A stretch of 10,178 nucleotides of DNA from RGIG4140 sp045638265 (lineage in GTDB: Bacteria > Pseudomonadota > Alphaproteobacteria > CAAHEQ01 > UBA3637). The stretch is taken from assembly GCA_045638265.1 (NCBI GenBank), contig JAZUBA010000028.1:1-10178 (forward strand), read 5' to 3'. The notes beneath the pieces were generated by a model, which saw only the letters and a list, made by a program, of their open reading frames with translations, was not told the origin of the DNA and did not search any database. Below, piece by piece: positions 1-6,448 of the stretch (its first letter is position 1; each line of letters opens with the position of its first letter). Made by a program: the position numbers and the translations under genes.

Positions 1-68
1 ATAATAGCTAATACGCCCAACATTTCAACCATTGAACGGCCTGATTCTGATTTAATTGTTCTTTTCAT
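1..68 (-). CDS. Type IV prepilin-like protein, N-terminus only
   Basis: The frame runs off the left edge, so only 22 codons are visible. It starts with ATG at 66-68 and a strong Shine-Dalgarno (AGGAGA, 7 bases upstream on the minus strand). The peptide has a short basic leader, then SGRSMVEMLGVLAI. This is a class III signal: prepilin peptidase cleaves just before the hydrophobic stretch, and the Glu five residues into the mature part is the residue needed for pilin assembly. The product would be a pseudopilin or pilin-like protein, held in the inner membrane by its N-terminal helix. Such GRSM-[IV]-EMLGVLAI proteins are common in multi-copy families of low-GC gut bacteria; that link is from memory. 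Which system it belongs to cannot be told from 22 residues. Confidence 0.75.
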   Translation of the reverse strand, partial: MKRTIKSESGRSMVEMLGVLAI

Positions 69-415
69 TTTATTTCTCCTTTTCTTTTGTTTTGAGCAGT
101 TTATCTCTATTCCCCGAATAGAAAAAACCTTATTTTGACAAATCATTTTGTCGTTATGCTTTTCAAAGAGAGTATTTCCCTCTTCACAATTTAGAGTGTA
201 GCAAAAACGTACCTTTATGTGCAACGCAAACACTTTCGTATCAAACACATCAAAAATTTTGACATTGTCAACTTTATTTTCTTTTTAAATCAACAACTAA
301 ACAAGTAAAAATAAGTACAAAAAGAAAGTTTTGACAAAGTGAAAAAAAATGTTGATTTAATCGTACGTTTAAATTCACCCGCTTTATTACTAAAATATTA
401 AGAGTATATATCCAC

Positions 416-447
416 AAAAAAGACAGGTATAATTCAATATACCTGTC
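416..447 (-). terminator. Rho-independent terminator-like hairpin
   Basis: GACAGGTAT (422-430) and ATACCTGTC (439-447) form a perfect 9-bp stem with an 8-base loop. Read on the minus strand the stem is followed by six T (complement of 416-421). No gene ends between it and the terminator at 655-692, so it is probably a back-up terminator for readthrough from the VWA gene, or the end of an unrecognised short transcript. Confidence 0.6.
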
Positions 448-521
448 AAAATCTAAAAAAAACGAATCATTTATCTTTAAAAATTATTTATTAAACAAAT
501 ATTTATAAGAATAATATCCAT

Positions 522-550
522 AAAAAACGAATCGATAACGATTCGTTTTA
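522..550. terminator. Symmetric hairpin flanked by A and T runs, possible bidirectional terminator
   Basis: AAAACGAATCG (524-534), loop ATAA, CGATTCGTTTT (539-549) is a perfect 11-bp inverted repeat. It has A-tracts on the left and T-tracts on the right, so it could terminate on either strand. The stem is only moderately GC-rich. It contains two GANTC sites (529-533 and 540-544), which may be relevant if the host carries a CcrM-type methylase. Confidence 0.45.
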
Positions 551-654
551 TCTTTAAATTTATTCTGTCATATAACAATGCTTTATTCTTCAATATAACC
601 TTTTAAAATCAATAAAATGATAATCTCAAAAATGATAAATTAAGTTTGTATCAT

Positions 655-692
655 AAAAAAACAACAGAGAAATCTTATAATAACTCTGTTGT
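655..692 (-). terminator. Rho-independent terminator of the VWA gene
   Basis: ACAACAGAG (661-669) and CTCTGTTGT (684-692) form a perfect 9-bp stem. Read on the minus strand it starts 20 bases after the VWA stop codon and is followed by six T (complement of 655-660). Confidence 0.85.
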
Positions 693-712
693 CTTTCTAT
701 ATATAATATATA

Positions 713-2350
713 TTATTGAATGGTTGTCGGTGTCGTTACCTTGCTTAAATCAATCAATTCAATAAATTCATTCCGATAACCGTTTTCATCTTCACCGCGC
801 GCATTTTTGGCAAAAGCCTGAATATCGGTATAACTCCATTCGCCTTTAAATTTGCTATCTTTTAGGTTTTGAGCAAATCCGGTAACGGCAATAGAAAAAC
901 GAACATCGTCGGATGTTTTGTCCAATGCAATTGTTTCTTTGACAGGTTGTTCAATGAGTAATGACGTTGTTTCATTCGGTAATTTATAGCGAACTTTAAC
1001 AAAGGCGTATTCATCAGACTGTGGTTGAGCCGGTTCTTCTGTTTTTTGAGAATAACGTAAGTCATCATTCATTTGATTTTGACTGTCGACAGGTGTTAAT
1101 TCATAAATAGCGGTTACGGTATGACCTGATCCGATTTCCCCGGCATCAACTTTATCGTTATTAAAATCTTCTCTGTTTAAAGCCCGTGTTTCATAACCGA
1201 TTAAACGATATTCCGCTACTTTTGCCGGATTAAATTCTACTTGAATTTTGACATCATTTGCAATCGGGAAAATTGTTTTGGATATATCATTTAACAAAAC
1301 CTTTTTTGCTTCTTTAAATGAATCTAAATAATAAGCAATACCGTTGCCGGCTTGTGCAATGGCTTGTGTCAAAGAATCATTGTAATTGCCTCTGCCGACG
1401 GATAAAACAGATAAATAGATACCATTTTCTTTTTCTTTTTTTACAAAATCTTCTAATGATAAATTATCGGTTGTGCCGATATTAAAATCGCCGTCCGTTC
1501 CGATTAAAATACGGTTAACGGCATTGGGATTGAAATTTTCTTTAGCTAATTCATAAGCTTTTTTTAATCCGCCTGCACCCCAAGTGCCACCACCTGTAAT
1601 TAAGGCGTTTACGGCATTTTTTATTTTTTGTTTTTCACTGCCGTTTGTTGGTTCTAATGCTACACGAGAATCACCTGAATAGGTAACAATAGATAAGGTG
1701 TCTTTATCTGTTAATTGGTCAGCTAATAAATTAAATCCTTTTTGCAATAAGCCGATTCTGTCTCTGCTATTCATTGAACCTGAGGTATCTATCAGCAAAA
1801 CAAGATTCATCGGTTTCTTTTCTTTTTCTTCTAATTCAAAACCTTTTATGCCGATATGCAATAACTGATTTCCTTTTTTCCACGGTGAATCGGTTAATGT
1901 GGTGTGAATGGCAAATGGTTTTTCTTTTGTTTTGGGAGTAGGGTAGTTGTAAGGGAAATAATTAATCATTTCTTCAATACGAATAGAATCTTTTGGCGGT
2001 GTATCTCCGCGTTCTAGATAAGAACGTGCATTTGTATAGGATGCTGTATCAACATCTATACTGAATGTGGAAACAGGTTCGTTTTTTGTTATTTTGACAC
2101 TATTTTCATCTGTATGAGCATATTTTTCTGTATTTTGTATAATTGGTTGAAAATATGAGCCGTTTTCGGAATAAACGATACTATTCTCTATAAATGTATC
2201 GCTAAACTCGTAATTTATTGAAGAGCCTCCTGCAGATTCATCTTCGCTATAGTTACCAGTTGTAAAGTATTGTGAACTATAATATCCGCAGGCACCAATT
2301 ACACCAATGATTGCAACAGATGTTAATAATATTTTTGAAGATTTTTTCAT
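713..2350 (-). CDS. YfbK-type VWA-domain protein with DUF3520 C-terminus, probable lipoprotein
   Basis: The 545-residue protein starts at ATG 2348-2350 behind GGGAG. Residues 1-21 look like a lipoprotein signal: basic start, hydrophobic core, then VIGAC with Cys21 as the lipidation site. This implies anchoring on the periplasmic side of a membrane. A low-complexity linker is followed by the VWA N-terminal region (about 90-180; FSIDVDTASY, IRIEEMINYF). The von Willebrand A domain (about 181-365) has an intact metal site: D188-T-S190-G-S192, Thr256 and Asp286 in GTDGDFNIG. The DUF3520-like region follows (about 366-535) and ends in GYRNEFIELIDLSK. VWA domains with this metal site bind protein ligands; the ligand is unknown in this family and cannot be inferred here. 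The gene is monocistronic, with its own promoter and terminator. Confidence 0.85.
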   Translation of the reverse strand: MKKSSKILLTSVAIIGVIGACGYYSSQYFTTGNYSEDESAGGSSINYEFSDTFIENSIVYSENGSYFQPIIQNTEKYAHTDENSVKITKNEPVSTFSIDVDTASYTNARSYLERGDTPPKDSIRIEEMINYFPYNYPTPKTKEKPFAIHTTLTDSPWKKGNQLLHIGIKGFELEEKEKKPMNLVLLIDTSGSMNSRDRIGLLQKGFNLLADQLTDKDTLSIVTYSGDSRVALEPTNGSEKQKIKNAVNALITGGGTWGAGGLKKAYELAKENFNPNAVNRILIGTDGDFNIGTTDNLSLEDFVKKEKENGIYLSVLSVGRGNYNDSLTQAIAQAGNGIAYYLDSFKEAKKVLLNDISKTIFPIANDVKIQVEFNPAKVAEYRLIGYETRALNREDFNNDKVDAGEIGSGHTVTAIYELTPVDSQNQMNDDLRYSQKTEEPAQPQSDEYAFVKVRYKLPNETTSLLIEQPVKETIALDKTSDDVRFSIAVTGFAQNLKDSKFKGEWSYTDIQAFAKNARGEDENGYRNEFIELIDLSKVTTPTTIQ

Positions 2351-2389
2351 AAATAAACTCCCTTGTTTTGATTTTTGACAAAGGATATT

Positions 2390-2418
2390 TTAATATATGT
2401 TAATGAATAAAGTGTTAA
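2390..2418 (-). promoter_or_regulatory. Candidate sigma70 promoter of the VWA gene
   Basis: On the minus strand TTAACA (complement of 2413-2418), a 17-base spacer and TATTAA (complement of 2390-2395) lie about 40-70 bases upstream of the VWA start. The match is reasonable, but the surroundings are very AT-rich, so chance matches are likely. Confidence 0.4.
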
Positions 2419-2448
2419 TCGTGTGTGATATAATTAAAATTGTGGCGT

Positions 2449-2478
2449 AAAAAAGAAAAGGCGTCTTTAATAGACGCC
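2449..2478 (-). terminator. Rho-independent terminator of the candidate sRNA
   Basis: GGCGTCT (2460-2466) and AGACGCC (2472-2478) form a GC-rich 7-bp stem with a 5-base loop, extendable by A-T pairs. Read on the minus strand it is followed by TTTTCTTTTTT. No protein gene ends nearby on this strand, which supports an RNA gene immediately upstream. Confidence 0.85.
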
Positions 2479-2593
2479 TTGTTGAAAGAGGAACTTATAA
2501 AAAAAAGGGGGGGGGCGTTCACTCTTTCTTTTGTGATGTTTGACTAAAAACATAGGGAGACTAACATGTCAAACATCTTCATCTTTCAGATGA
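2449..2593 (-). ncRNA. Candidate structured small RNA, family not recognised
   Basis: A complete stand-alone transcription unit of about 145 nt without a convincing reading frame. From 5' to 3' on the minus strand there are four stems. Hairpin 1 is TCATCT-GAA-AGATGA (2593-2579), exactly where the promoter predicts the 5' end. Hairpin 2 has a 10-bp perfect stem GATGTTTGAC/GTCAAACATC (2577-2568 with 2544-2535) and a 23-base loop containing CUCCCU, complementary to a Shine-Dalgarno. Hairpin 3 is GAAAGAGTGAAC (2528-2517) with GTTCCTCTTTC (2494-2484), 11 pairs and one bulge; its loop carries nine C followed by eight U. Last comes the terminator hairpin. It does not look like 6S, SRP, tmRNA or RNase P RNA. 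The exposed pyrimidine loop suggests a trans-acting sRNA binding ribosome sites, which is inference. The VWA Shine-Dalgarno contains AGGGAG, so that gene is one possible target. Confidence 0.65.
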
Positions 2594-2598
2594 TACAT

Positions 2599-2629
2599 AT
2601 TATATAGCACGATATTATTTTAATGTCAA
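2599..2629 (-). promoter_or_regulatory. Strong sigma70 promoter of the candidate sRNA
   Basis: On the minus strand a perfect TTGACA (complement of 2624-2629), a 17-base spacer and TATATA (2606-2601) are followed by AT, so a perfect TATAAT (2604-2599) is also present at 19 bases. Transcription would start near 2592-2594, at the first base of hairpin 1. This is one of the best promoter matches in the window. Confidence 0.75.
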
Positions 2630-2881
2630 TAATTTTTTTGCAAACGATTGACAAAATATTTGATTATTTTATAACATATTGAATTTAAATGATAAATATT
2701 GTTAAATTTAAGCTTTGTATAGGCTATATTTGTAAATTTTTTATTAATAAAGATGCTTTTGTATACATATGTATTTTGTTTTTTTTATGGCGAATCTGAT
2801 TTTTTTTATCAAATGCTTTATTTTGTGTTTTGTAATATTTTAAAAATACAATTATTTCAAATAATTGTTTTGTTGTTTTAT
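2630..2881. other. AT-rich intergenic stretch, nothing recognised
   Basis: About 250 bases between the sRNA promoter and the end of the site-2 protease gene. It is very AT-rich, and the short open frames on either strand lack ribosome sites and look like chance. I see no repeat, RNA gene or mobile element in it. Confidence 0.5.
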
Positions 2882-2902
2882 AAAAAAAACGAATCGTTTT
2901 AT
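2882..2902 (-). terminator. Short T-tract hairpin overlapping the protease stop codon
   Basis: On the minus strand AAAACG-ATT-CGTTTT is followed by a run of T. The stem is 6 bp and partly built from the stop codon TAA (2899-2901), so it is compact and rather weak. It has the same AAAACGAWTCGTTTT core as the hairpin at 524-549 and includes a GANTC site at 2891-2895. Confidence 0.45.
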
Positions 2903-3579
2903 AGTTGTGGTAAAAAGATATTGACCATTTGTGCAAAATAAGGGAATAATGTTCCCATAAACCAACGTAAAACATCAATACCGATTAATGGTAAAACAAT
3001 CAATAACCCCATCAGAATGGTAAAGCCGTATCTTTCTGTTTCTTGCCAGCGAGAACTGTATGGTTCGGGAAGCAATGCCGTAACGATTCGTCCGCCGTCC
3101 AATGGCAGTACCGGAAATAAATTAAATATCCCTAATGCCAATGAAATCATTATTCCATTTTTTAAGTTTTGAATTATCCAAAGTGTGATATGAGAATCTA
3201 ATGGCAAAATATAAAAGAACAATCGGATAAAAAGAGCAAAAACAATGGCTAGAATAAAATTGGTTGCAGGTCCTGCAAGAGCAACAATTCCCATATCTCT
3301 TTTCGGTTTATCCAAATTATAAAAATTAACAGGAACAGGTTTTGCCCACCCAAATAAAACCGGTGCCTTTGTCAACATTAATATAATCGGCAGAACAATA
3401 GTGCCAATAGGATCAATGTGTTTAATGGGATTCAATGTTAATCTGCCGGCATTATATGCTGTTTTATCTCCTAATAACATAGCAACATATCCGTGCGCAA
3501 TTTCGTGCAGAATAATGGTTACCATTAAAGGCAGAATCCACGTTGTTACAGAATAGACGGATATGCTGAATTCAGGCAT
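2899..3579 (-). CDS. M50 family site-2 protease (intramembrane zinc metalloprotease)
   Basis: 226 residues from ATG 3577-3579, chosen because AGGAG lies 7 bases upstream; a GTG at 3604-3606 would add nine residues but overlap the upstream gene. The protein is almost entirely membrane-embedded. It carries the zinc motif HEIAH (residues 25-29), the family signatures GWAKPVPVN (77-85) and AGPATNF (102-108), and the third zinc ligand Asp161 in PLDGGR. These are the hallmarks of the compact bacterial S2P group without a PDZ domain. Such enzymes cleave transmembrane segments of single-pass proteins, often anti-sigma factors or signal-peptide remnants. It starts 10 bases after the stop of the SPOR gene, so the two are co-transcribed. 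The bitopic SPOR protein could be a partner or substrate, which is only inference. All catalytic residues are present. Confidence 0.88.
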   Translation of the reverse strand: MPEFSISVYSVTTWILPLMVTIILHEIAHGYVAMLLGDKTAYNAGRLTLNPIKHIDPIGTIVLPIILMLTKAPVLFGWAKPVPVNFYNLDKPKRDMGIVALAGPATNFILAIVFALFIRLFFYILPLDSHITLWIIQNLKNGIMISLALGIFNLFPVLPLDGGRIVTALLPEPYSSRWQETERYGFTILMGLLIVLPLIGIDVLRWFMGTLFPYFAQMVNIFLPQL

Positions 3580-3589
3580 TAAAATACTC

Positions 3590-4630
3590 CTATTTTGATG
3601 GAACACAATCTTGTTTTTTTGCTTTTAATTTGGCACATAATCCACTAGCCATATCACGAGAGGCAAATTGTCCGACCTTTAAACGATAGAAAGTACCTTT
3701 TCCTTTAACTTCGCCGGCTTCAATTTCATATGACATATCTGAAAGCAGATTTTTGTGTTTTTTCAAAATGGTTTGCCATGCTTTTTCAACAGCATCTTTT
3801 TTGTTGGATGCAAACAGTTGAACTCGCCATTCACCTTTTTTTACAGAAGTTGTTGCTTTTTCTTTTTCAGCTTTTTTAACTTCTTTGACTTCTTTGACAG
3901 TCTCTTTGGTAAGCGGTAATTGTTCTTGTTTAGCTGTCGGAACAGGTGTTGCCACTTCGTTAACCTTTGTAGGTAAAACGGGTTTTTCAGGTGTTGTTTC
4001 TTTAACCGGCTCTTTAATTTGGTCAAGTGGATTAATAGCTTTTACTTCATTCATTTTGACAAAAGTTTCCGTTTCCTGTTCTGGTGTATTAATTTCCAAA
4101 ATTTGAGGTAAAACCGGTTTTTCTGGTTCAGGTAACAATTTTTCAATTTTTGTTGTTACGTTCTCAGAACGAATCCGATTATATATTAATTTATCTTGAT
4201 CGGGAATATTAATACCACCGGCTTGTTCAGGTGATTCTTTGACAATAATCGGCTCTGGTGTAATGGTAACGATTTCCGCAATATCTTCCTCTTCACTGTT
4301 AAACATAACGAATCCGGCAATTAAAAGACCCAAAATGCCGATAAATACAGATAATCCGATAAGATGCAATTTCATTGTCGGAAATTTTTTTTCTTCCATA
4401 AAATGAGAATCAAAATCAGCAGAGGAGGGTGTAATACGATCAACGGGTGATTTTAAAAACGAATCGCCGACAGATTGAGAATAGGTTGAATTTGCTTGTG
4501 TTTGTGTGTAATTATTGGAAACGTTTGCAAAATTTTGGGGTTGTGAAGATTGAACGGTATGAGTAAAAGTAGGTTCTTTACGGTGAGTTAAATCTTCTGA
4601 AATTTCTCTGATTCTATCAAATTCGTCCAT
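3590..4630 (-). CDS. Single-pass membrane protein with C-terminal SPOR domain
   Basis: 346 residues from ATG 4628-4630 with AGGAG upstream. The order is a polar N-terminal cytoplasmic part (1-85, Gln/Ser/Asn-rich), one transmembrane helix (about 88-110), a long Pro/Glu/Lys/Thr-rich periplasmic linker (about 111-262), and a SPOR domain (about 267-343; WRVQLFAS, FYRLKVGQFASRDMASGLCAKLK). SPOR domains bind glycan strands stripped of stem peptides at the division septum, so the protein probably localises to the septum and takes part in cell division or peptidoglycan remodelling, like FtsN, DedD or DamX. Identity with any of these is not supported beyond architecture. Cys332 and Cys342 in the SPOR domain could form a disulfide. 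It is the first gene of the operon with the site-2 protease. Confidence 0.85.
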   Translation of the reverse strand: MDEFDRIREISEDLTHRKEPTFTHTVQSSQPQNFANVSNNYTQTQANSTYSQSVGDSFLKSPVDRITPSSADFDSHFMEEKKFPTMKLHLIGLSVFIGILGLLIAGFVMFNSEEEDIAEIVTITPEPIIVKESPEQAGGINIPDQDKLIYNRIRSENVTTKIEKLLPEPEKPVLPQILEINTPEQETETFVKMNEVKAINPLDQIKEPVKETTPEKPVLPTKVNEVATPVPTAKQEQLPLTKETVKEVKEVKKAEKEKATTSVKKGEWRVQLFASNKKDAVEKAWQTILKKHKNLLSDMSYEIEAGEVKGKGTFYRLKVGQFASRDMASGLCAKLKAKKQDCVPSK

Positions 4631-4662
4631 TATAAGCTCCTTAAATAATATATTTGAGAGAA

Positions 4663-4691
4663 AAATAGCACATAAAAGGGGTGATTTTCAA
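4663..4691 (-). promoter_or_regulatory. Candidate promoter of the SPOR-protease operon
   Basis: On the minus strand TTGAAA (complement of 4686-4691), a 17-base spacer and CTATTT (complement of 4663-4668), the latter preceded by TGTG, lie about 35-60 bases upstream of the SPOR start. The -35 is good and the -10 weak. It is divergent from the tRNA promoter. Confidence 0.4.
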
Positions 4692-4741
4692 GCATTTTTT
4701 TAAAAAAAAGCAAAAATTTTTAAAAAAAATGAAAAAAAGAC

Positions 4742-4770
4742 TTGACGAGGAGATTTTTTTAGGCTATAAC
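4742..4770 (+). promoter_or_regulatory. Promoter of tRNA-Leu
   Basis: TTGACG (4742-4747), an exact 17-base spacer and TATAAC (4765-4770) end 23 bases before the first base of the tRNA, a sensible distance for a short 5' leader. Confidence 0.75.
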
Positions 4771-4793
4771 CTTATTCACGTTCTACAGATGAA

Positions 4794-4882
4794 GCGGATA
4801 TGGCGGAACTGGTAGACGCAACAGACTTAAAATCTGTTGGGACTTTGCTCCCGTGCCGGTTCGATTCCGGCTTTCCGCACCA
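4794..4882 (+). tRNA. tRNA-Leu(UAA)
   Basis: A complete 89-base class II tRNA. The acceptor arm is GCGGATA (4794-4800) with TTTCCGC (4872-4878), one T-T mismatch. The D-arm contains GGTAGACGC. The anticodon stem is ACAGA/TCTGT with loop CTTAAAA, so the anticodon is TAA (4828-4830), reading UUA codons. A long variable arm (GGGA/TCCC) fits leucine. The T-arm is GCCGG-TTCGATT-CCGGC (4855-4871). The CCA end (4880-4882) is encoded. The gene has its own promoter and terminator, and an integrase gene follows, so its 3' half is the likely attachment site. Confidence 0.95.
4855..4882 (+). other. Probable integration site (attL) in the tRNA-Leu 3' end
   Basis: Tyrosine recombinases encoded next to a tRNA gene usually recombine within its anticodon or T-arm/3' end, and the element restores the tRNA sequence. 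The T-arm plus acceptor 3' strand is the likely core here. No second copy occurs in the window, so attR and the exact core cannot be defined; the listed limits are approximate. Confidence 0.5.
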
Positions 4883-4885
4883 TTT

Positions 4886-4918
4886 AAAAGCCTTGGAAAA
4901 CCAAGGCTTTTTTGTTTT
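4886..4918 (+). terminator. Rho-independent terminator of tRNA-Leu
   Basis: AAAAGCCTTGG (4886-4896), loop AAAA, CCAAGGCTTTT (4901-4911) is a perfect 11-bp stem, followed by TTGTTTT. It begins 4 bases after the CCA end. Confidence 0.92.
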
Positions 4919-5018
4919 ATGGTTTTAAAATTTTCTTAAATTTTTAATTTTACACTTTCCTTTATTTTCAAACACTTGCATCAAATTTAAACAAAATAAA
5001 TGATAGGAAAAATGCAAA

Positions 5019-6446
5019 ATGAAAAACTGTGGTGCAAAGTGTGATGCAAAGATTGGTGCGAAACCAATTTATTTATGGTTGAGAAACAATACATTTTATA
5101 GTATAATGGAACTTCCACGTGTCAATGGCAAAAGACGATATAAACGCTTGTCCTTATATACAAGCAATTATTATGAAGCAAGAGAGAAAATAAAACAAAT
5201 GGCTGTCATTTTTGATAAAGAAATTGAAAAAGAACTCCGATTAAGGGTAAATGCAAGTCCCTTTCATATAACAGAAAAAGAAGTAATTAAAATTCGTGAT
5301 GAGCTCATTGAAGAATACAACAGGAAATATGCAGCTTCACATCCGAAAGCTCAGACAAAAAATACACAGCAAAATCAGGCTGTTTCAAAAGAATATATTG
5401 ATAAAATCATTTCTTCCATATATCCAGAAAAGGCTCCTACCCCCGAATGCACAATTCAGGAAATTATGGATGCTATGCTGTTAAAAGCCAATACAAAACA
5501 TGATACAAATCGTCGAAAAATAAATTCATTAAATAAAATGTTTGAAACTGTAAAATTGACACCGAAATCACTTTATACTGACTTCCATGACGTAAAAATT
5601 ATTCAAACAATTACACAACACCTTATAAATAAAAGCGATATATCGGACAAGAATAAACAAATGCAATTGTCTTATATTAAAGAATTTGTGACATGCGCCC
5701 ATAATATGTATCCGTCAGCTTTTCCTTTAAATATTATTTTAAATATGCCCAATATTAAAAAGAAAACAAAGGCTAAAAATCCTCATTTACCATATACAAA
5801 TGAGCAATTATATGAAATTTTCAATCCAGAACGTGACTTTTTTCAAAAAAATCCTGATTGCTTTTGGACTTGCTTAATTGGTCTTTTTACTGGTGCCAGA
5901 ATAAATGCAGCTTTAACTTTGCAGTATGCTGATATTATTAATGAAAATGGCATTGATTGCATTTGTTTTCAATCAAATCATCCGGCAAAGAAGCTAAAAA
6001 ATGAGGCATCTGAACGTAAAGTACCAATCCATAAGCAGCTTTTTGACTTGGGTTTTCTTGATTATATCAAACGAAAACAAAGAAAGTTGAAAGCAACACC
6101 TAACGATTTTATCAATCAAAAAGCCACAACAAAAAATGGAGAATACAACAATAAATTTACAGTTCGTGTTTTAACACCATTTTTAAAAGAGATCGGTATA
6201 AAAACGGCTGATAAAGATGGCTTTGACTTCCATTCTTTTCGCAATACGGCCAGTATTACCATGCAAACAGCTAAGATTCCAGATTCATACATACATGCAA
6301 TTATTGGATGGGAGGGTGATAATACAATGCAACAATCATATTCAAATTTTACTTTGGAGCAAATAAAAAAAGAAATGGATACATACGAATATGACTTTTT
6401 AAAAGATCACTTTGCAAAATGGAAAAAAATTATGGCTAAAAAATAA
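5019..6446 (+). CDS. Tyrosine recombinase/integrase of a tRNA-Leu-inserted element
   Basis: 475 residues. The N-terminus (about 15-60) has the YLWLRNNTFYS and RYKRLSLYT pattern of the DUF6538-like arm-binding region found in many island integrases. The middle (about 140-240) fits a SAM-like core-binding domain. The catalytic domain (about 255-450) shows Arg294 in TGARINAAL, His405-x-x-Arg408 in FHSFRNTA, Trp431 in the HAIIGWEG box (His/Trp position) and nucleophile Tyr441 in QQSYSNF. All key residues are present, so it should be active in integration and excision. The start is the first in-frame ATG; AGGA lies 10 bases upstream, a long spacing. The gene begins 137 bases after the tRNA CCA end. 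It is AT-rich and Lys/Asn-rich, like the neighbouring cargo. No excisionase gene is recognisable beside it. Confidence 0.92.
   Translation: MKNCGAKCDAKIGAKPIYLWLRNNTFYSIMELPRVNGKRRYKRLSLYTSNYYEAREKIKQMAVIFDKEIEKELRLRVNASPFHITEKEVIKIRDELIEEYNRKYAASHPKAQTKNTQQNQAVSKEYIDKIISSIYPEKAPTPECTIQEIMDAMLLKANTKHDTNRRKINSLNKMFETVKLTPKSLYTDFHDVKIIQTITQHLINKSDISDKNKQMQLSYIKEFVTCAHNMYPSAFPLNIILNMPNIKKKTKAKNPHLPYTNEQLYEIFNPERDFFQKNPDCFWTCLIGLFTGARINAALTLQYADIINENGIDCICFQSNHPAKKLKNEASERKVPIHKQLFDLGFLDYIKRKQRKLKATPNDFINQKATTKNGEYNNKFTVRVLTPFLKEIGIKTADKDGFDFHSFRNTASITMQTAKIPDSYIHAIIGWEGDNTMQQSYSNFTLEQIKKEMDTYEYDFLKDHFAKWKKIMAKK
5031..5066 (+). repeat. Three imperfect 12-bp tandem repeats at the integrase 5' end
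   Basis: GGTGCAAAG (5031), GATGCAAAG (5043) and GGTGCGAAA (5055) recur exactly every 12 bases and encode the GAKCDAKIGAKP segment of the integrase. A related AATGCAAAA lies at 5011-5019. TTGCATCA (4976-4983) is an exact inverted copy of TGATGCAA (5042-5049). They may be integrase or excisionase arm-type sites, or just a coding repeat. Confidence 0.4.
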
Positions 6447-6448
6447 AC

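Larger units (their letters stand above)
69..654. other. Long AT-rich intergenic region with hairpins, no gene seen
   Basis: No credible reading frame is present on either strand. The part nearest the prepilin start holds its untranslated leader, including a small hairpin at 107-121 (CTATTC, loop CCC, GAATAG). A perfect 13-base palindrome TTGACATTGTCAA sits at 259-271. It contains a -35-like hexamer in each direction, so it may be an operator or a divergent promoter element, but I could not pair it with a convincing -10. The right half holds two hairpins at 416-447 and 524-549, listed separately. A short sequence built on AAAACGAATC...TTTATCTTTAAA occurs twice (about 459-480 and 524-558). Confidence 0.6.

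Noticed and set aside
2566..2607. 13-residue plus-strand frame preceded by AGGGAG at 6 bases
   Set aside because: The Shine-Dalgarno is the complement of the sRNA loop, no plus-strand promoter is visible, and the frame overlaps the sRNA stems and promoter.
2724..2978. Open frames on both strands in the AT-rich region between sRNA and protease
   Set aside because: Low-complexity Phe/Lys/Tyr-rich translations without ribosome sites; one overlaps the protease gene antisense.
3841..4106. Frames overlapping the linker of the SPOR gene on both strands
   Set aside because: Repetitive Lys/Glu/Thr codons of the linker keep other frames open; the SPOR frame has the domain and ribosome site.
5031..5066. 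CRISPR-like array
   Set aside because: The repeats are only about 9-12 bases, tandem with no spacers, and lie in coding sequence. No CRISPR array is seen anywhere in the window.
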